Positions 32,327 through 44,415 of a stretch of 64,000 bases of DNA are shown here, in pieces (the first letter of the stretch is position 1; each line of letters opens with the position of its first letter). Source of the stretch: Kingdonia uniflora (Eukaryota; Streptophyta; Magnoliopsida; Ranunculales; Circaeasteraceae); contig JACGCM010000003.1 in NCBI GenBank assembly GCA_014058105.1, positions 372,001 through 436,000 on the forward strand, in the 5' to 3' direction. The position numbers and the translations under genes were made by a program. The notes beneath the pieces were generated by a model, which saw only the letters and a list, made by a program, of their open reading frames with translations, did no database searches and was not told the origin of the DNA.

Positions 32327-34230
32327 AACGATTAGTCGGAGAGAGAAGAAATTACTTCTATCTCTCTGCCAAACGAACTTTGATTGTGTTTGTTTTTCTC
32401 TCTTAAAAATGACTCAAAGAAAAACTCTGAAAAATTGATGAAAATAAATGAAAATGAAGTTCGGTTATATAGAGCATAGGTGACTCTTCACCAATGGTCA
32501 CACGTCAAGTCAGTGCATCTTCACCAAGAGTCACACCTTAAGGTGAGTCTGTTGGAGACAACCCAACTCACACCTTAAACCCAAAAAAATGACTAAGTAT
32601 TCCAAAGAATCCCCATGAGCCCATGACCCCAAGGCCCAATCATAGACTTATAATAATAAACGGGTTCCTAGGTCGAGCAAGCCCATGGTTAGCCCATGCA
32701 CCCAAGCTAGTTTACACACATGGGTCGCACATGCGCGTGAGACCCCCCAACTCTCACAGACATCACAACAAGTTAAGTGTTAGAGTTATATTGTAGAGTT
32801 GAGCTTCCTTCATATCCAATGTGGGACTAAACACTTAGTTCTACCATTCAAACCAAAAGGAAAACCAAAGCATCCTTTGTATTTTCCAACACCAACGCCA
32901 TCGATTCTTTTGGGAGGATGGTATGCATATATAACTATGCAATTTTGATATTTTGGTAGATTTTGATGTATATTCTAGACCACAGTCTTTTAAGCTAACA
33001 TCAAAGATACAATGTTCGTATTTGTAACGTTGACGACTTATTATGAATGAATTTTTATTTATTTTTTGCATTAAATGTGTTATGTTACCAACCCAAGGTC
33101 TACGCTAAATTTTATTTAACGTATATTAGCATTTGTGCCAAAAAAAAAACACAAACGTATACTCAGTTCAGAGACTCAACATTCAGTGAGACAACTTGCG
33201 CCGAGGACTTACACCGTAAGTGTGGACATAAGCTAAATTTTTTGAGCGTTTTCCACTTAAGGGGTATGAGTCTATGCCAAAACATTTGCGCCACAATTTT
33301 CTAACATAAGGCGGTACATACACAATGTAATTTGAACATAACTTATTGCAGAGCCCTAGTTTTCAAGCCTTGCTTTTTAGACTAGAAAACCAAATAAAGA
33401 GAGGAGAGAGATTGGTTGCAATTTGATAGTAGTTTGGGTTTGAATTTATGCTTTTTGTGGGTTTTGGGGTGTGGGGTAGAAAATAAATATAAGAGGGATT
33501 TAATTACAACTTAAAGAACTTAGTTTGGTAGGGTCCATTACCTTCCAGTGTCCTATAATGATGCGCACCTAGTAAATATGGGATACACAAGTAAAGCCTC
33601 TCATTCAATATACCACCTACCGCAGAATTAACAGGACACCGAAACTAGAACACTTGCCTCGATAATTAATTTAATTTTCTTTCAACTTCATTAAAATGGT
33701 TAAAAATACACTCTCCAACACCGCAGAATCTAAAATCAATATTGGAATCTTGTCCTTTAGCTACTGAGCTACTGGTTGAATGGTGGTGTGACCCTCCACC
33801 AACTGAGAGCTCATGAATTTGAACCCTCTTGAGTGCTTCGTATACTAGAGTTATCCTACCGTCCGTTACCGCGATACGGACATCCCTGGAATGACCAAAA
33901 TTAAAACACTTTCCTAGCACATACATTCCAACGCCAGAAAATCAAAAATCAATGCCGGAGTCATCCTAATGTCCTTCACTGCAAACTTAAAAATGTATAA
34001 TTGCAATATCTTAAAATTTATCGTACGGCAAAATCGATCAATTAAAAAAACTTGCCTGGCACAAATAAATTGGAAAATCCCAAAATTTCTTTATTTCATT
34101 CCAACGGTGACTTGGTGAACAAATTCTAAAATCAATGCCGGAAACATCCTCTGTCTTTTCTCTCTGAAAAAAATAGATAAATTCAAATCTCTCCCCCAAA
34201 TTTCAAATCCCGCCTCTCCCTCCTCTCCAC
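32327..34230. other. Intergenic, with LTR-like and repeat-like scraps
   Basis: No gene seen. Around 32,480-32,560 a motif CTTCACCAATGGTCACAC/CTTCACCAAGAGTCACAC occurs twice. The stretch CCAATGTGGGACTAAACACT near 32,818-32,838 resembles the start region of many plant LTRs read on the minus strand. At 33,740-33,835 the minus strand has AGTAGCTCAGTAGC and GGGTTCAAATTC, weakly tRNA-like. Otherwise AT-rich. Confidence 0.4.
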
Positions 34231-34240
34231 TATTTAAAAA
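34231..34240 (+). promoter_or_regulatory. TATA-like box of the ORTHRUS gene
   Basis: TATTTAAAAA lies 48-57 bp upstream of the ATG at 34,288, within a pyrimidine-rich CTCTCC stretch (34,205-34,280) typical of plant core promoters and 5' leaders. The leader would be short, about 25-30 bases. Confidence 0.5.
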
Positions 34241-34287
34241 CTTTTCTCTTTTCAAAACTCTCTCTCCCTCTCTTTCGTTGGCCAACA

Positions 34288-37200
34288 ATGGTGCAACAAC
34301 AGCTCCCCTGCGATGGAGACGGCCTTTGTATGCTCTGCAAATCCAAACCCACAGAAACAGAAACCCTAACATGCAAAACCTGCGTCACTCCCTGGCACTC
34401 TAAATGTCTCTCTGCACTCCCTCAAACCCTTGCATCGACTCTCGAATGGGAATGCCCCGATTGTTCTCTTACGATCATAGGTGATAATGTTGGGGTTGTT
34501 GGTAGTTCTAGGGATTTGATTGCGGCGATTAGAGCGGTGGAAGCGGATGATTCGTTGACGGATAGGCAGAAGGCGGTGAAACGGCAGGAACTCGTCAGTG
34601 GCGTTGTTGCGGAGGATGAGAAGAAGGAGAAATGGGGTGAAGAAAGCGAGCTTCAGGCGATGCTTGACGAGAGTTTTAAGTGTTCGTTTTGTATGCAGTT
34701 GCCAGAGAAACCTGTTACGGTTTGTTTCTTCTTCGTCGTCTTGTTTTAATAGTTATTGTTTGTTGTTCTTGATGATGTATTTAATTTCAGATTGTTTGGT
34801 TAGTTATTATTATTAGAGTTATTTTTAGGGGTTAAGGGGTTTTAGATTCCGTAAAGGTGGAAGTTGAATGTTTTAGTGAATATTTGATTAAACAATACTT
34901 TTTTGATTGTTGTGTATTGTGATAGTTTTTGAATGTCTGTAATTTAATGCCTTTTGATTAAGGAAATATATAGCAGAGGATAATTGCTATAAACCCTTTT
35001 GATTTGGATTAAATTGATTTTCACTAAATGGCATTAAATTGATTTGTTTTGTTTTTATTTTAGCTGCTTTGAGATTTCTTTTGCGATTGAAATAGAGTTT
35101 TTCGGTTATATGCTCTGTATCCGGTATTTTGTTTCACGTATCCTGGACCCCCTGATTCTACAAACTTAAACTACAGGGGCAATGTTTAATGAATCTTCAA
35201 TGCACGGGGATATTTTTTATGTATCCAACATGGATGTCCAATATATGGAGATTCTTTTAGATTAGATAATAATGTTAGCCTTTATGGTGTAACCCATTTT
35301 AGCTCTTTCATTCTTAAATAAACAATCAAATAATGCTTAAGGTGTTTTACTTATTATTGGAAATCTATATTTATGATATGAATTTCCATAATGTCTGCTA
35401 ATTAATCTCTATGATAAAATAAATATTTATAGAGTGTACTTGGCAAATAATATTCTCATAACATTATTAATGATTAGCTTTTTTGTCAGAATACTAATAT
35501 ATGGATAGATTATCTAATGGTAGACATGAAAGGTGGTAATATAGTTGCTATTTATCCAAAAATGTTATTTTAAATTATTTTTTTATAGGTATCTTTAGTT
35601 AATAATGTTTGGAATACTACTACAAAGTTTGATGGTGTAACAACTGTAACACTCATTTCATCCTTTTGTGATCTCTTTTGAACCCCTCTAGTCTACAATG
35701 TAAAAAAAATATAAAAAATTGTGACCATCTACTTTTTGAATATCTCCGATGCTCTGTTGGGCGTGCTAATGGATTATTAGTTATTTAAGCAATATTGGTG
35801 TATTAAAATTGGGTGAACTTGAAAATAACTTTTGCCATTGCATTGAGTTCTGATCCTAATGACTAAATTGGGTGAACCTGAGAATAACTTTTGCCATTGC
35901 ATTAGTTCTGATCCTAATGACTATCTTTATTTTCCATTTTCAGACACCTTGTGGGCACAATTTTTGCCTGAGATGCTTCCAAAAATGGATTCGGCAGGGG
36001 AATCGAACATGTGCCAAGTGTCGCAGGACCATCCCGGAGAAAATGGCGAGTCAACCTCGCATCAATCCAAAAGTTGTTGATTTTATCCGTAAGATGAAAA
36101 CGTCAAAGATATTCATTGGAGGAGGGCCAGTAGTGTATCATTTTATGCAAAATGAAAGCCGCCCAGAAACTTGGTTCACCACCGCCCGTGCAAAGAAGAC
36201 TGGAAAGGCTAATGCTTGCAGTGGCAAGATCTTTGTCACCATTCCACCTGATCATTTTGGACCAATCCCACCAGAGAATGACCCTTATAGGAGTCAAGGC
36301 GTATTAGTTGGAGAGTCTTGGGAGGATCGGATGGATTGTAGGCAATGGGGGGCCCACCTTCCTCATATTGCTGGGATTGCAGGGCAATCCAATTATGGTG
36401 CACAGTCTGTGGCTCTTTCTGGAGGCTATGAGGACGATGAGGATCATGGCGAGTGGTTTCTCTACACAGGAAGGTTTGTTTTTTGAACTTGATTTGTTCT
36501 TTATTTTGGCCATTGTTTTTGGGTAAATTAAGCTGGCTGGCGGAAAGTGAAAGCATTGATTAATGTAGTCTTTATTTTTGTTTGATTAGGATTACATGAA
36601 ATGTACTATATGTCATAAAATTGTAAGTTATCTTTCTTGGTGTAGATAATGATGCATTTGTACTTGATATTATGTTTTTTGTTTTTGAATTCCCTCTTTA
36701 TATATTGAAAATGACACATCTTAATGTCTGTAAAATTCTCGTTCTACCTTATGTCGTACTTTTACCTGAATTCGCACTCTTAGATGAAGTGAAACACCTC
36801 GTTATCTTGAGACTTTTGGTATAATATATATCTATTTGACCTCCTTTTCCCAATTTATTGCTACTCTTTTTCCATTTTGATCTCCTTTACCTTTAACTTC
36901 AGCTTCATATAGTTTTCTTAGCATATTTCTATTATTAATAATTTTCTTATTACCTTTGACAGCGGTGGCAGAGATTTAAGTGGAAATAAGCGCACAAACA
37001 AATTGCAATCCTCTGACCAAAAGTTTGAAAAAATGAATGAGGCTCTGCGAGTTAGTAGCAACAAAGGTTATCCCGTTCGAGTAGTACGGTACGAGCCATG
37101 CTTGGAAAGTCTTTAGTGCTTTAATTAATGTGGACAGTTTATGAATTTGACACACACTAGGACAGAAAATTCACATTTCTTATGTTTCCTATCTGTAACT

Positions 37201-40200
37201 CCTCCCTGTTAAGGATTCACCTGTTATCTAGCATTGTTGTTGAAAGTTTTGTCAGCAAAAGTAATGTCCAATAAAACTGTGTAGCTTGACATTGCACCAT
37301 TTTAGATTTCTTATATTATGTGCAATCTTTTGCTTTTCTTTTGTATTATGTAAATGAATTAAAACTATGTGAACTAAGATTCAAGGTTAGCAGCAAACCT
37401 AATGTCCAATAAAACTTTGTAGCTTGACATTACACCATTTTGGATTTCTCATATTGGTACAATCTTCCGCTGTTCTTTTTGTATTATGTAAATGATTTAA
37501 AACTTTGTGAACTAACAGTCAAGGTTGAACTAACAAAGTAGGAGCCAAATATATCAGGGCATCCCTTTTCTTCTTCTCCTTTCTTCAGAAACACTTCTTT
37601 TTAGAGAAGATAACCAAATCCCCCTTTTCCACAATAGCAGCTTTTTTACCTAGAAACAATGAAAACTGTACATAGTCAATTTAAAAGAATGTTTGTCAAA
37701 GTCACGCTTCTTGTAACATAGTTATCACTTATCAGTTGTTAACTTCAATGATTCCAGATTTATCTTCAAGATAAATGATGATTTTTTTTTTTATGTTTCC
37801 ATGAAATTAAACATTTTGTAGTGTTGCGACCCTGAAAAACTATCTATTTGACTATTTCTTACTAATTATAAAGCAAATACTTGCAATGAGGTGATGTCCT
37901 CAAATGAAATATTTCTCTGCAGATCAAATATCAATTAACTCTGTTCCAATCACTTCAACTATAATAAAAGTTAAATAACAGTTAGTTTTCACATAAAATG
38001 TCTTGCGTGCTCTTCTTGACACGTTGAGAATGCTAGACATGTATAGAATTACATTCCACCATAATATACATGCTCAATGCTTGGTTGTGCATACTGTATT
38101 AGTAAATTATATTTTGGATTAGCTCAGGTAAAACATTCACAAACATCCCATTTGTAACTCCTTTTTTGGAATGTCAGGCTGCTAATATTCAGCTTGCAAT
38201 TTGTTGAAACGAGCAAGTGGGCATGTGCCTGGCATATACAGTACATCTTGTGTGCATGTACCTGACACACTACTTGATATTTGCAGCATGTTAGGACAGT
38301 TGGAGAGACTTTCTGAGCAGTATTGATTGTCATTTTACACTTAATCTGAGAATTAATTGTTCTTTGACTTTTATTGAAATTTTAATGGGTATATAGTACT
38401 GCTTAATGCTTCTAGAAGCTTATTTTGCTGTTCCTTAACAATATTTTCTTGTTGGGCAGATCTCACAAGGAGAAACGCTCTTCGTATGCCCCTGAAAATG
38501 GTGTTAGATATGACGGAGTTTACAGAATAGAGAAATGTTGGCGGAAAATAGGGATTCAGGTAAAAATTACTTTAAAGTTGTACTCTTACAGTTATTTGAA
38601 ATATATTATTTTGGATCAAATAGTTTAATGAGAAGTCTTTTTATTCAGGGCTTTAAGGTTTGTAGGTACCTGTTTGTTCGATGTGACAATGAACCTGCGC
38701 CATGGACGAGGTTTACGTTTTGTCAATTATTTTTGCTTTTCCAGAAGACCTTGAATAGAAATTGCTTTTTATCTCTTTTTATCTCATTCTCTTTGTCTAA
38801 CTGCAGCGATGAACATGGGGACCGCCCAAGACCATTGCCAGCCATAAATGAGCTGAAGAAGGCAACTGATATCACAGAAAGGAAGGAAAGTCCTTCCTGG
38901 GATTATGATGTGAGTTATAGTTATTGCTTTTTTCTTCCGCTAATTAGAGGGCACTATTATTGGAATACCAGTATTTTCAATTAGAGAAGAGCAATGACTG
39001 AATTTTATTTAATGAATCTGTTTCTTTTCAGGAGGAAGAACATTCCTGGAAATGGAAAAAAAGCCCACCTCTCAGCAGAAAGCCAGTGAATACTGCTAAC
39101 CCAGAGGATCTGAAGATAGCTAGGAAAACTATAAGGCACGCACAAAACATATCTGTCCGGGAGCAGCTCCTCAAAGGTTTGGTATCTCGGCACACTCTTC
39201 TAATGAATTCATTTTCCTATGTGTATTTTCCCAATGCAAGTTTCATCCTATATTCCTGCTTATTTTTACTCTTGGAACTTAAATCACCCCTTGCTCAAGT
39301 TGACAGTTTTTTCTTCTGAAATTGCAAGAAGTTGGTACCTTAGAAAAAAATAGGCATTGAAAAATGACATCAATTCTTGATTTCAGACGCTTTTTACAAC
39401 TTAATTAAGTAGTATTCGCTGACATTTTGGAGCAGAAGGTGAGCTTTCCGCATTCGGTGCTGGAAGGGGGAAGAGAGTTGAGCACAGGAGCTTTGCCAGT
39501 GTAGGGATTTGTTTATAGATGAAGAGAGATGAGAGAAGGTTAAGGAAGGCCCAGTTCAGTCCTTGTAGTGGTAGGAGAAGTACAATATAGGAAGACAAAT
39601 AAGGATAGAAAGCTAGGGAAAACTATGATGTCTCCGCTCTCTAGGGTTAGATAAATACATAGCAAATGGCAATGTAGTATATTTAATTTTTTATGATTCG
39701 ATGTTCTAGATGTATTTATACAAGTATTATTGGATGATTTATTTTGTCAGGGTTTAGCTGCTCAATTTGTCGGAAGATTATGACTTTTCCCGTTACAACT
39801 CCATGTGCTCATAATTTCTGCAAGCCTTGTTTGGAGGAAGTCTTTTCGGGTCAGACACATGTTACAAAGAGGATTTGTGCTGGCGGGCGGACGCTCAGAG
39901 AACGAAAGAATGTCATGAACTGTCCTTCTTGCCCAAATGATATTTCTGACTTCCTTCAAGATCTACAGGTATGGAATTTTGTCCCTAAATGTTCACTTAT
40001 TTCGGGAAGGATGTGATCTTGTCTTTGCATGAACACCAAAATCAATATTCAACTTGTCTAACCAGAGAGATGTAGCAAAAATTGTCCTGATTTATACGAA
40101 AAGTGGGGACTGTGGTGTTTGTAATGGACCCCATGGGAGTAGTTGGGCGGGCGACTGGTTACATTATGAACCTGGGTGCTTCTATTGAACTTTTCAATTG

Positions 40201-40713
40201 AAAGAAATGACTCAACATTTTGTATTATAGAGAGTTTGGGTACATCATCTAGATGAAAATATTTGGGAACAATTTGTGATCTTAGGCGACGGTATATCCT
40301 AATATTAATGATAAATTATTATCTTAAACTTTTGCATGGCAGTCAAAAAGATAAACTACGGCCTAGAAAAAGAATTTTGCACTCTTCCCCACATGATTTA
40401 TAGAATATTGTTTTTTCTTTCCCTAATATTACTGGTTTCTTGAATTTGGGTTTTTGTGTGACAGGTTAACATAGAATTGATGGATGTTATAGAATCACTT
40501 CAATGTAAGGCTGAGGAAATCTCAGAGAATGTTGGGGACTCGAGCAGGGAAAAAGCTGAAATCGCCGAGCTTCCTGAAGCTGTTGAAGTCAAGGCTGAAA
40601 TTAACAGTGATAACTCTGAAGTGTTGGTCGATGGGAATTCTGAAATTACTGAAGAAGAAACTCCACCATCGAGTCCTCTCCATTTAAGATCAGATGCTGC
40701 AGACATGGAATAA
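34288..40713 (+). CDS. ORTHRUS/VIM-type E3 ubiquitin ligase (PHD-RING-SRA-RING)
   Basis: Nine exons: 34,288-34,719; 35,944-36,473; 36,963-37,088; 38,460-38,559; 38,649-38,710; 38,807-38,909; 39,032-39,176; 39,751-39,968; 40,465-40,713. All have GT/AG borders and join in frame to 1,965 bp (654 residues plus stop), close to the roughly 620-660 usual in the family. Domains: PHD finger, residues about 14-59 (C14, C17, C29, C32, H37, C40, C56, C59); RING 1 from about 132 (CSFC...CGHNFC...CAKC), split by intron 1; SRA domain with IPPDHFGPIPPENDP, VGESWEDR and GAHLPHIAGIAGQ; RING 2 (CSICRK...CAHNFCKPC...CPSC) in exon 8. The last exon gives a Glu-rich tail. Family members bind methylated cytosine through SRA and keep CG methylation and heterochromatin in the nucleus. 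The gene looks intact. Confidence 0.96.
37254..37526. repeat. Tandem duplication in ORTHRUS intron 3, 137-bp period
   Basis: Two adjacent copies start CAGCAAAAGTAATGTCCAAT and CAGCAAACCTAATGTCCAAT and end ATTCAAGGTT and CAGTCAAGGTT. They share AGCTTGACATT and TTGTATTATGTAAATGA. Several substitutions separate the copies. The repeat lies well inside the intron, away from splice borders. Confidence 0.9.
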
Positions 40714-41307
40714 TGGGTATCTGTTCACTGATTCAGTAGGTAGTATATTTTTTTGAGATCAGCAAAAAAAATTAGTCTGACAATTGCTGGATTTTGACAT
40801 TTATGTTGATCTGTAAATCCTTTTGAGTAGTTCTTTTTGGCTTTGGGGGTATACTATTTTTTGGCAAAGCAGAGCAGCCTATAGGTGATGAAATGGTTTA
40901 CATATTTAGGTGCTAGTATTTTGGAGAAAGTATGGTCATGTAATCTTTATCTTTTTTGATTACTGAACTATGTACACCAACAAAGGGTAATGAAAGTTCA
41001 AACTTTTTGACAAAGTGGAGTTTTGTTTTACTATTATCGTTATCTTTGCATTTTATGAGATCGTGTTCGAATTCTCGAACTGTGCTTCTTGAATGTGTAA
41101 ATTACTCTTATTTCTTTGATGAGGCAGTTGGAGCTGTGTTTAACGTTGCAGGCCATAGATTACAAAATTTGGAGACCACGGAACAAAACTTTCTTATCTC
41201 TCCAGAAAGACAGAAAACTAGAAAGGAATAGAAAAAACCCTGAAAATTCAATCAACTATGCACAATATATTTATAGTATTATGATTTAAGAACCTGTCAT
41301 TTACTCT
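40714..41307. other. Convergent intergenic region between ORTHRUS and zinc-finger gene
   Basis: Holds the 3' ends of both genes, which point towards each other. It is T-rich after 40,735. No additional ORF with family features; short open frames here look like chance. Confidence 0.5.
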
Positions 41308-41886
41308 TTATGTAGTAGACGAAGAAGGTGCAAGGCTCAGATGCAGATCGACTCCACAATCGAGTACTTCTGCAATTCTCTTAGAAACTTCTACTGGTCG
41401 ACGACCCATGTCTGCACCATCAGGTAGTGTTTCTGGCCGTGGGACATAAAACCAAGAAGGCTCACTAGGACAAATGAACACTGGTGGCGAGGGATAGTGT
41501 GATTGAAATCTAGGAGCACTACCACCAATATTACTAAGTCCGCCAGTATAAATGAAAGGTCCTCTTGATCGAACACCATGAGGGCTGATAATTGGTGCGT
41601 CTGCAGCTGTAAACCGCTGATGGGTCTGGAACTGTGCACGTTTTGCCCTCTGTCTCTCTTTCTTGTGAGCATTCTGATGGCCTCCTAGTGCTTGCGAGTT
41701 TGCGAATTCTCTATGACAATATTGGCACTCAAACTTTTTATTCTCTTTGTTTTCGGATGTGGATGAGACTTCGTTCTGATCCGTCATTGAAAAACCAAAC
41801 AGTTTCAGTACTGAAGGTTGTCTTGAATCTTCTGAGTTCATGGTTTGTGGGATCCCTGTATTTTTCTTCGAGGGCATTGCTTTCAT
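41308..41886 (-). CDS. C2H2 zinc-finger protein, GIS/ZFP type, with EAR motif
   Basis: Single-exon gene of 192 codons. One C2H2 finger, [20 protein letters not shown] (residues 53-72, continuing NAH), carries the plant-specific QALGGH helix. After it comes a basic [11 protein letters not shown] segment. N-terminal VLKLFGF (residues 27-33) is the conserved LFGF/LFG block and C-terminal DLHLSLA (residues 180-186) is an EAR-type repression motif. This layout fits the GIS/GIS2/ZFP5/ZFP6/ZFP8 group, nuclear regulators of trichome and root-hair growth in gibberellin and cytokinin responses. Exact orthology cannot be fixed. The first ATG (41,886) is used; ATGs three and sixteen codons in are alternatives. 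Intact. Confidence 0.93.
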   Translation of the reverse strand: MKAMPSKKNTGIPQTMNSEDSRQPSVLKLFGFSMTDQNEVSSTSENKENKKFECQYCHREFANSQALGGHQNAHKKERQRAKRAQFQTHQRFTAADAPIISPHGVRSRGPFIYTGGLSNIGGSAPRFQSHYPSPPVFICPSEPSWFYVPRPETLPDGADMGRRPVEVSKRIAEVLDCGVDLHLSLAPSSSTT

Positions 41887-41969
41887 TTATAAGGAACTAC
41901 TAATCGAGGAGCCCAGAACGGGTCCCAGAATGTATTTTTTCAACTAACCATATATTTTGTGGATCCTTT

Positions 41970-41976
41970 ATTTATA
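41970..41976 (-). promoter_or_regulatory. TATA box of the zinc-finger gene
   Basis: Minus-strand TATAAAT in TTATAAATAAAGG, about 85 bp upstream of the ATG at 41,886. This is the normal distance for a plant TATA box with a leader of about 50 bases. Confidence 0.55.
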
Positions 41977-44415
41977 ATTAAGCATGGACCTAAACTATCA
42001 TTGGTCAGATATATTTATAAGTTGTACAACTTTATATCAATGTGGGATCATCAGACAAATCGCAAGACACGTGTTGGAAACCCAGTGGTTCGTTTAATTT
42101 AATGAGTGTCGGCCAACACACATCGGAGTGCCTTTTGAATGATCGAAGTGTCTCCCACGAACACAACTTGATTGACATCTTCCCTTTCTATCAAATCTTA
42201 TAAGTTACAAGTTTCAATGAGGTGAGTTCATGAAAAAGTGTTAGACAAGAGGATCTTAGGCAATCTTACCCACAACTCTATAAAGCTAATTTTCCCCTAA
42301 CTTGTATTATCACCATGTCCCTTCAAGCTACACTTTTTATCAGCTACAAGTTTTTGATTAATTGTATCTTAACACAATACTAAGGACAATTCGCACTAAC
42401 ATACAATCACATGTCAGGTTGAGTATGTTTTTCTTCTCCAAATGACTCTTCGAACATAACCATTAACACGAAGCGACCAATATGGGTTGGCTATATATGT
42501 CTTTCCAAAATCAGGGTGTAGAACAAAGAAAGATTCCTCGTGATGCTTTCTATTAGACCGACTAGTAGGCGATGCCAGGTTTGATTATCTCACTTTGTGA
42601 GAATCAACTGTTGCTCAAGCCCGAAGGCACTGCAACCTAAGTATAGTACTCATGTTGGCTCATGGTGCATCTGAAAAAGAAAAAGTGTAGCAACTCATGG
42701 TGCATCTGAAAACCACCATAGAATGAATTGGACCAACTTAATCCAAATACACATGTTGGCTCAGACAAAACTAGATGCTTTTTGATAATTTTCATTTTTC
42801 ACAAAGGTCTGTGATATTAGCTTTCATGGTTCCTTCTTCTTTCTATTATTTTCTTGGAAGACATAGTTTAATTGCTTTAAGGTGACGAAGCATGAATAAA
42901 GACAAAAGTTTGTCCGTCGGTAAGATCTTGACGTAATCAACGGATTAATTTCTTGTGGGGTTCCATAAAAGAAATCGATATTTAAGAACTGTTTCATCTC
43001 CCTTTGAGAGCTTGAAACACATTTTGGAGGAACAAAGTCAAGACCCTTTTCATTCTTCCTGTGGGGTTATTAAGCTAAAATTGTGAATAATGCAATTAGA
43101 TATGTGTCTATGGAATATATAATTCGTGGTATGTGGATTGGACGTCGAAAGATTATATGATCTCGAGGATGGCCCACTTTAAAGACTAAAAGGCCCATGA
43201 TCATGCACTTAAGTTATGCTATAACACTAGGGGTTAAGTGCATAACAATTGATTTGTTTGCTATGGAAAGGTCAACTATACGCATAAGCTCTCCACTTAT
43301 TTTCTCCACTTTTGTGATTACTACTAACTAAGTATCAAGACATGTAAAATCGAACTTAGTGCTTTAAGATTTTGAAGTTCAAACTAATCCATGATAAGGT
43401 TGATTTGCTTTATGAGAAGGTAATGCTATTATGCTAATTAACACTTTGGAAATGGACTTCCACAAGACCAATGGACGAAGTAATCGGTTAAAGGTATAGG
43501 ATTTGAACCCTGCATTGTACTAGCGGTGTAGTCCTGATATTACAATGGCTGTGTAGTGTATAGTTTATTTTTAATGTCATTAGTGCACTTTGATATACAG
43601 TTGCTTCTTCTATCTACATCTTTACCTGATGTAAAAGACTAGTTTTGATCCACTCATCTTAACAAAAGGCTGATGATGATCAAAATAACATTATAAATTG
43701 CAACATTGCAACATTGCAACATTAATTTGAATTTGAGCAGATTGTTTTCTCTGAGAAGTAGGTGGATTTTTGAGGCGGATGCCAGAGAGTACAATTGTCG
43801 AATGACCAGAAATACTCCTAATTAACCTGATGAGATTTCTAGTGTAACAAGCGGAGCCTAAAGTGTACTAGCTAAGTGGTTAAAATGTAGGCGATGCAAG
43901 TATGCAACCATTGCATGGCCAGGAGGGCCAAAACAAGTCCTACTCTGAGGCCTCAAGTGGCTTCATCTAACTTAAGCCAAGCTTGAGCACAAACTGACCA
44001 CTGGCCAGGGAGTGGTTATCGGTGCACGTTATTGCTTATCCCAAACTTATGATCGCCACACATGTTGTCGACGAAACTCGTGCGAACATAACCTTCTCCA
44101 TCTTCCAATCCTACAGCTGATATTGAACAATGCGCATGATAACACCAATTATACCCCTAGCGTACATTAGCTAACTCTCCATATAAATGGTTATCGTTCT
44201 CCATGGATGCGCATTACTCCCCTCCTCAACTTCCGGGTCTGTTTTCTCGTTATTATTCGTTAGGGTTTCAGCTACTTTGCACTCTCTATTAGGTACGTTT
44301 GAGTTCAAATCGATTCAATTAAAAGCAAATTAGGGTTTTGTAGTGATGAATTTGGTTGTAATTGAGTAGTGCAGGTTTGGATTTGGTTGGAGTTTGAGTT
44401 GTGGTGGTGATCGAA
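41977..44415. other. Intergenic region upstream of zinc-finger and J-domain genes
   Basis: No gene found. It contains the divergent promoters of both neighbours; a TATAAAT at about 44,181-44,187 fits the J-domain gene. Short direct repeats CTCATGGTGCATCTGAAAA (42,660 and 42,696) and GCAACATT repeated three times (about 43,700-43,722) are present. Otherwise AT-rich. Confidence 0.5.

Noticed and set aside
33740..33835. tRNA-like boxes on the minus strand
   Set aside because: A-box- and B-box-like motifs are in the wrong order and cannot fold into a tRNA; too weak for a SINE call.
36236..36556. Minus-strand 106-codon ORF over ORTHRUS exon 2
   Set aside because: Shadow of the SRA-domain coding exon.
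43866..43905. TAGCTAAGTGGTTAAAATG resembling a tRNA A-box
   Set aside because: No B-box at proper spacing; probably chance.
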